Below are positions 57,507-64,000 of a stretch of 64,000 nucleotides of DNA, in pieces. Made by a program: the position numbers and the translations under genes. Source of the DNA: Drosophila persimilis (lineage: Eukaryota > Arthropoda > Insecta > Diptera > Drosophilidae); assembly GCF_003286085.1 (NCBI RefSeq), contig NW_020825706.1, positions 4,340,001 through 4,404,000 of the forward strand. The letters are read 5' to 3'. The notes beneath the pieces were generated by a model, which worked only from the letters and a program-made list of their open reading frames with translations, had not been told where the DNA came from and did not search any database. Each line of letters opens with the position of its first letter. Position 1 is the stretch's first letter.

Positions 57507-57814
57507 TGAAATTTTAGAATAGTTTTTGTAAATAACAATACCGAAATTTTGGGTGACTGCAATTTTTTTTATTTGAATACGACGAAAGAAAAGGGGTGCC
57601 TGCGTTCGATTTCAGGGATTTTTCTCGACTCCTTTTCATATATTAAAACAATTTCTTCTATGCCTACCTTACCTACGGTGGCAAAGCGGGGCGAATTCGC
57701 CAAGAGCGAGAGAACGAGCTTTTATTGCGCTCCCGCTTTGCCCTAGCCTAACTTACACTAGACTTCATGAAATACTATCCTAATAACAATTATTATTATT
57801 CAAATGGCGCTACA
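57507..57814 (-). repeat. BEL-3 5' LTR (right in window)
   Basis: This is a 308-bp LTR with the same ends as the other three BEL LTRs. It looks like a solo LTR at first sight, but the leader and primer-binding site to its left and the ccctg duplication to its right make it the partner of 40506-40813. Confidence 0.92.
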
Positions 57815-60800
57815 CCCTGACAGACAATTTATCCCCGCTGACGAACTACGATTCTCCGCTGGCAGAAATCTTATCTCCGGCGGCGGGAATTTTTTATATC
57901 CCCTGACGGACAATTTATCCCCGCTGACGAATTACGTTTCTCCACCGGCAGAAAACGTATCTCCGCTGGCAGAACATTTACTTATGCAGGCGAGGAATTT
58001 GTATCACCTGCCGGACATCTTATCTCTGCTGACAAAATACATCTCTTCGCTGGCGGAAAACTTATCTGCGGTGGCGGAAATTTATATCCGCTGGCGGAAA
58101 ACTTTTCTCCGATAACAGACATCTTATCTTCGCTGCCGGACAACTTATCTCTGCTGACGAACTACGTTTCTCCGCCGGCAGAAAACTTATCTCCGCTGGC
58201 AGAACATTTACCTCCGTCGGCGGGAAATTTATATCCCCTGCCGGACATCTTATCTCGGCTGAAAAAATACATCTCTCCGCTGGAGGAAAACTTATTTCCG
58301 GTGGCGGGAAATCTATATCCCCTGCCGGACAACTTATCTCTGCTGACGAAATACGTCTCTCCGCATGCAGAAAACTTATCTCCGGCGGCGAGAAGTTTAT
58401 ATCCCCGTCCTGGCAACTTATCTCTGCTAACGAAATACGTCTCTCCGCTGGCGGAAAACATACTACGGCTGAGGGAAATCTATAGACCCTGCCAGACAAA
58501 TTATCTCTGCTGACGAAATACGCCTCTCCGCTGGCGAAAAACTTATTTCCGGTGCCGGGAAATCTATATCCCCTGCCAGACAACTTATCTCTGCTAACGA
58601 AATACGTCTCTCCGCTGGCGGAAAACTTATTTCCGGTGCAGGGAAATCTATATCCGCTGCCGGACATCTTATCTCTGCTGACGAAAAACGTCTCTCCGCT
58701 TGCGGAAAACTTATTTCCGGTGCCGGGAAATCTATATCCCCTGCCGGACAACTTATCTCTGCTGACGAAATACGTCTCTCCGCTTGCAGAAAACTTATCT
58801 CCGGCGGCGAAAAGTTTATATCCCCGGCCTGACAACTTATCTCTGCTGACGAAATACGTCTCTCCGCTTGCAGAAAACTTATCTCCGTTGGCGAGAAGTC
58901 TATATCCCCGTCCTGACAACTTATCTCTGCTAACGAAATACGCCTCTCCGCTGGCGAAAAACTTATTTCCGGTGGCGGGAAATATATATCCCCTGCCGGA
59001 CAACTTATCTTTGCTGACGAAATACGTCTCTACGCTGGCAGAAAACTTATTTCCGGCGGCGGGAAATCAATATCCCCTGCCGGACAACTTATCTCCGCTG
59101 GCAGACAATTTATCTCCGCTGACGAACTACGATTCTCCGCTGGCAGAAATCTTATCTCCGGCGGCGGGAATTTTGTATATCCCCTGACGGACAATTAATC
59201 CCCGCTGACGAATTACGTTTCTCCGCCGGCAGAAAACTTATCTCCGCTGGCAGAACATTTACTTATGGAGGCGAGGAATTTATATCACCTGCCGGACATC
59301 TTATCTCTACTGACAAAATATATCTCTTCGCTGGCGGAAAACTTATCTGCGGTGGCGGAAATTTATATCCGCTGGCGGAAAACTTTTCTCCGATAACAGA
59401 CATCTTATCTTCGCTGCCGGACAACTTATCTCTGCTGACGAACTACGTTTCTCCGCCGGCAGAAAACTTATCTCCGCTGGCAGAACATTTACCTCCGTCG
59501 GCGGGAAATTTATATACCCTGCCGGACATCTTATCTCGGCTGACAAAATACGTCTCTCCGCTTGCAGAAAACTTATCTCTGCTGACGAAATACGTCTCTC
59601 CGCTGGCGGAAAACTAATTTCCGGTGGCGGGAAATATATATCATCTGCCGGACAACTTATCTCTGCTGACGAAATACGTCTCTACGGTGGCAAAATACTC
59701 ATCTCCCATCTTATGCCAACGAAATACGTCTCTCCGCTGGCGGAAAACTTATTTCCGGTGGCGGGAAATCTATATCCCCTGCCGGACAACTTATCTCTGC
59801 TGACGAAATACGTCTCTACGCTGGCAGAAAACGTATTTCCGGTGGCGGGAAATCTATATCCCCTGCCGGACAACTTATCTCTGCTGACGAAATACGTCTC
59901 TCCGCTTGCAGAAAACTTATCTTTGCTGACGAAATACGTCTCTCCGCTGGCGGAAAACTAATTTCCGGTAGCGGGAAATATATATCCCCAGCCGGACAAC
60001 TTATCTCTGCTGAGGAAATACGTCTCTCCGCTGGCGGAAAACTAATTTCCGGTGGCGGGAAATATATATCATCTGCCGGACAACTTATCTCTGCTGACGA
60101 AATACGTCTCTACGGTGGCAAAATACTTATCTCCGGCGTCGGGAAATCTATATCCCCTGCCGGACAACTTATCTCCGCAGACGAACTACGTTGCTCCGCT
60201 TGCAGAAAACTTATCTCTGCTGAGGAAATACGTCTCTCCGCTGGCGGAAAACTAATTTCCGGTGGCGGGAAGTTTATATCCCCAGCCGGACAACTTATCT
60301 CTGCTGACGAAATACGTCTCTCCGCTTGCAGAAAACTTATCTCCGGCGGCGAGAAGTTTATATCCCCGGCTTGACAACTTATCTCTGCCAACGAAATACG
60401 TCTCTCCGCTGGCGGAAAACTTATTTCCGGTGGCGGGAAATCTATATCCCCTGCCGGACAACTTATCTCTGCTGACGAAATACGTCTCTCCGCTGGCAGT
60501 AAACTTATCTCCGGTGGCGGGAAATATATATCCCCTGCCGGACAACTTATCTCCGCTGGCAGACAGTTTATCTCCGCTGACGAACTACGATTCTCCGCTG
60601 GCAGAAATCTTATCTCCGGCGACGGGAATTTTTTTATATCCCCCGACGGACAATTTATCCCCGCTGACGAATTACGTTTCTCCGCCGGTAGAAAACTTAT
60701 CTCCGCTGGCAGAACATTTACTTATTGAGGCGAGGAATTTATATCACCTGCCGGACATCTTATCTCTGCTGACAAAATACATCTCTTCGCTGGCGGAAAA

Positions 60801-63800
60801 CTTATCTGCGGTGGCGGAAATTTATATCCGCTGGCGGAAAACTTTTCTCCGATAACAGACATCTTATCTTCGCTGCCGGACAACTTATCTCTGCTGACGA
60901 ACTACGTTTCTCCGCCGGCAGAAAACTTATCTCCGCTGGCAGAACACTTACCTCCGTCGGCGGGAAATTTATATCCCCTGCCGGACATCTTATCTCGGCT
61001 GAAAAAATACATCTCTCCACTGGAGGAAAACTTATTTCCGGTGGCGGGAAATCTATATCCCCTGCCGGACAACTTATCTCTGCTGACGAAATACGTCTCT
61101 CCGGATGCAGAAAACTTATCTCCGGCGGCGAGAAGTTTATATCCCCGTCTTGACAACTTATCTCTGCTAACGAAATACGTCTCTCCGCTGGCGGAAAACT
61201 TATTTCCGGTACCGGGAAATCTATATCCCCTGCCGGACAACTTATCTCTGCTGACGAAATACGTCTCTCCGCTTGCAGAAAACTTATCTCCGGCGGCGAG
61301 AAGTTTATATCCCCGGCTTGACAACTTATCTCTGCCAACGAAATACGTCTCTCCGCTGGCGGAAAACTTATTTCCGGTGGCGGGAAATCTATATCCCCTG
61401 CCGGACAACTTATCTTTGCTGACGAAATACGTCTCTACGCTGGCAGAAAACTTATCTCCGGCGGCGGGAAATCAATATCCCCTGCCGGACAACTTATCTC
61501 CGCTGGCAGACAATTTATCTCCGCTGACGAACTACGATTCTCCGCTGGCAGAAATCTTATCTCCGGCGGCGGGAATTTTTTATATCCCCTGACGGACAAT
61601 TTATCCCCGCTGACGAATTACGTTTCTCCGCCGGCAGAAAACTTATCTCCGCTGGCAGAACATTTACCTCCGTCGGCGGGAAATTTATATACCCTGCCGG
61701 ACATCTTATCTCGGCTGACAAAATACATCTCTCCGCTGGAGGAAAACTTATTTCCGGTGGCGGGAAATCTATATCCCCTGCCGGACAACTTATCTCTGCT
61801 GACGAAATACGTCTCTCCGCTTGCAGAAAACTTATCTCCGGCGGCGAGAAGTTTATATCCCCGTCCTGACAACTTATCTCTGCTAACGAACTACGTCTCT
61901 CCACTGGCGGAAAACTCATCTACGGCTGCGGGAAATCTATAGACCCTGCCAGACAAATTATCTCTGCTGACAAAATACGTCTCTCCGCTGGCGGAAAACT
62001 TATTTCCGGTGCCGGGAAATCTATATCCCCTGCCGGACAACTTATCTCTGCTGACGAAATACGTCTCTCCGCTTGCAGAAAACTTATCTCCGGCGGCGAG
62101 AAGTTTATATCCCCGGCCTGACAACTTATCTCTGCTGACGAAATACGTCTCTCCGCTTGCAGAAAACTTATTTCCGGTGGCGGGAAATATATATCCCCTG
62201 CCGGACAACTTATCTTTGCTGACGAAATACGTCTCTACGCTGGCAGAAATCTTATCTCCGGCGGCGGGAATTTTTTATATCCCCTGACGGACAATTTATC
62301 CCCGCTGACGAATTACGATTCTCCGCCGGCAGAAAACGTATCTCCGCTGGCAGAACATTTACTTATGCAGGCGAGGAATTTATATCACCTGCCGGACATC
62401 TTATCTCTGCTGACGAAATACGTCTCTCCGCTTGCGGAAAACTTATTTCCGGTGCCGGGAAATCTATATCCCCTGCCGGACAACTTATCTCTGCTGACGA
62501 AATACGTCTCTCCGCTTGCAGAAAACTTATCTCCGGCGGCGAGAAGTTTATATCCCCGTCCTGACAACTTATCTCTGCTAACGAAATACGTCTCTCCGCT
62601 GGCGGAAAACTAATTTCCGGTAGCGGGAAATATATATCCCCTTCCGGACAACTTATCTCTGCTGACGAAATACGTCTTTCCGCTGGCAGTAAACTTATCT
62701 CCGGTGGCGGGAAATATATATCCCCTGCCGGACAACTTAGCTCTGCTGACGAAATACGTCTCTACGCTGGCGGAAAACTTATTTCCGGTGCCGGGAAATC
62801 TATATCCCCTGCCGGACAACTTATCTCTGCTGACGAAATACGTCTCTCCGCTTGCAGAAAACTTATCTTTGCTGACGAAATACGTCTCTTCGCTGGCGGA
62901 AAACTAATTTCCGGTAGCGGGAAATATATATCCCCTTCCGGACAACTTATCTCTGCTGACGAAATACGTCTCTCCGCTGGCAGTAAACTTATCTCCGGTG
63001 GCGGGAAATATATATCCCCTGCCGGACAACTTATCTCCGCTGGCAGACAGTTTATCTCCGCTGACGAACTATGATTCTCCGCTGGCAGAAATCTTATCTC
63101 CGGCGGCGGGAATTTTTTATATCCCCTGACGGACAATTTATCCCCGCTGACGAATTACGTTTCTCCGCCGGCAGAAAACTTATCTCCGCTGGCAGAACAT
63201 TTACTTATGGAGGCGAGGAATTTATATCACCTGCCGGACATCTTATCTCTGCTGACAAAATACATCTCTTCGCTGGCGGAAAACTTATCTGCGGTGGCGG
63301 AAATTTATATCCGCTGGCGGAAAACTTTTCTCCGATAACAGACATCTTATCTTCGCTGCCGGACAACTTATCTCTGCTGACGAACTACGTTTCTCCGCCG
63401 GCAGAAAACTTATCTCCGCTGGCAGAACATTTACCTCCGTCGGCGGGAAATTTATATCCCCTGCCGGACATCTTATCTCGGCTGAAAAAATACATCTCTC
63501 CGCTGGAGGAAAACTTATTTCCGGTGGCGGGAAATCTATATCCCCTGCCGGACAACTTATCTCTGCTGACGAAATACGTCTCTCCGCATACAGAAAACTT
63601 ATCTCCGGCGGCGAGAAGTTTATATCCCCGTCCTGACAACTTATCTCTGCTAACGAAATACGTCTCTCCGCTGGCGGAAAACTTATTTCCGGTGCCGGCA
63701 AATCTATATCCCCTGCCGGACAACTTATCTCTGCTGACGAAATACGTCTCTCCGCTTGCAGAAAACTTATCTCCGGCGGCGAGAAGTTTATATCCCCGTC

Positions 63801-64000
63801 CTGACAACTTATCTCTGCTAACGAAATACGTCTCTCCGCTTGCAGAAAACTTATTTCCGGTGGTGGGAAATATATATCCCCTGCCGGACAACTTATCTCT
63901 GCTGACGAAATACGTCTCTCCGCTGGCAGTAAACTTATCTCCGGTGGCGGGAAATATATATCCCCTGCCGGACAACTTAGCTCTGCTGACGAAATACGTC
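57815..64000. repeat. Satellite block at the right end
   Basis: The 21-bp monomer array continues to the window edge. A recurring module runs from acggacaatttatccccgct through cttatgnaggcgaggaattt to ataacagacatcttatctt. Its cttat anchor is at 57981, 59262, 60721, 62362 and 63204, giving a higher-order period of about 0.8 to 1.6 kb. The first step (1281 bp) is 61 monomers of 21 bp; later steps are off by a few bases because of small indels and an irregular patch near 59690-59715. The same module is found at 35925 and 39645. There is no gene. Confidence 0.94.

Larger units (their letters stand above)
40506..57814 (-). mobile_element. BEL-3: BEL/Pao LTR retrotransposon, both LTRs present, split by a gypsy-type element
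   Basis: The element is about 6.9 kb on the minus strand once the nested insertion (46859-57226) is set aside. The left (3') LTR is 40506-40813 and the right (5') LTR 57507-57814, each 308 bp. I count about four differences between them (about 1.3%), older than the other LTR pairs here and perhaps around half a million years at usual fly rates. It is flanked by ccctg duplications. A primer-binding-site-like tggcgcccccgggtggac abuts the 5' LTR on the minus strand. The coding region has BEL/Pao order with integrase last. It appears broken in about one place besides the nested insertion. Confidence 0.93.

Noticed and set aside
57507-57814. Solo BEL LTR
   Set aside because: The leader and primer-binding-site-like sequence at its left and the ccctg duplication shared with 40501-40505 make it the 5' LTR of BEL-3.
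1-64000. tRNA, rRNA, histone or other host genes
   Set aside because: Scanning the unexplained stretches (LTR leaders, 46.0-46.9 kb, 52.6-53.6 kb, 57.2-57.5 kb) gave nothing with the shape of a tRNA, rRNA segment or conserved host protein.
193-64000. The whole nested structure as an assembly artefact
   Set aside because: Target duplications, empty sites and private mutations at junctions agree with a real insertion history. Copy number of the near-identical satellite blocks could still be wrong in an assembly, so exact array lengths should be read with caution.

Overview
The window looks like pericentromeric or other gene-poor heterochromatin of an insect, most likely a Drosophila-like fly. 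I see no host protein-coding gene, tRNA or rRNA. The organism guess rests on the mobile-element set: a CR1-type LINE whose ORF1 carries a PHD-like zinc finger, a BEL/Pao element, a Ty1/copia-type element primed by an internal piece of initiator-Met tRNA, and a Ty3/gypsy-type element with very long LTRs. The satellite is also rich in CpG (about seven per 84 bp), as expected where CpG methylation is absent or weak. Family names come from protein architecture, not from a database search.

The background is one complex satellite. Its monomer is 21 bp (one variable base followed by cggaaaacttatctccgctg or a close variant). Four diverged monomers make an 84-bp unit, and these units sit in still larger repeats of 1.2 to 1.9 kb. 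It fills 193-13764, 18719-19216, 26456-27803, 34213-37129, 38851-40505 and 57815-64000. Five of the six frames of the 21-bp consensus lack stops, so the array holds many long but probably meaningless ORFs on both strands.

Layout. 1-192: end of a minus-strand LINE. 193-13764: satellite. 13765-18718: a whole-looking, very young copia-type element. 19217-26455: LINE A (minus) split by LINE B (plus). 26456-29542: satellite, then a BEL/Pao end fragment (BEL-1). 29543-34212: full-length LINE C (plus). 34213-38850: satellite plus BEL-2. 38851-57814: satellite plus BEL-3, which has both LTRs. BEL-3 is split by a gypsy-type element (46859-57226), one LTR of which is split by LINE D (48666-52049). 57815-64000: satellite.

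History that can be read directly: (1) a BEL/Pao element entered the satellite with a 5-bp target duplication (ccctg); (2) its left end and flanking satellite were tandemly duplicated twice, giving BEL-1, BEL-2 and BEL-3 with identical left insertion points; (3) the gypsy-type element entered BEL-3 (4-bp duplication aatt) and LINE D then entered its LTR; (4) LINE B entered LINE A and LINE C entered satellite next to BEL-1; (5) the copia-type element, with identical LTRs, is among the youngest events. A LINE/satellite junction at base 192 recurs at base 26455, so a larger segmental duplication extends past the left edge.

The observations most worth following are the 21/84-bp satellite whose large duplications keep the 21-bp register, the possible -1 frameshift site linking ORF1 and ORF2 of the LINE, the triplicated BEL insertion, and the four-level nest, which resembles the make-up of a piRNA-producing locus.
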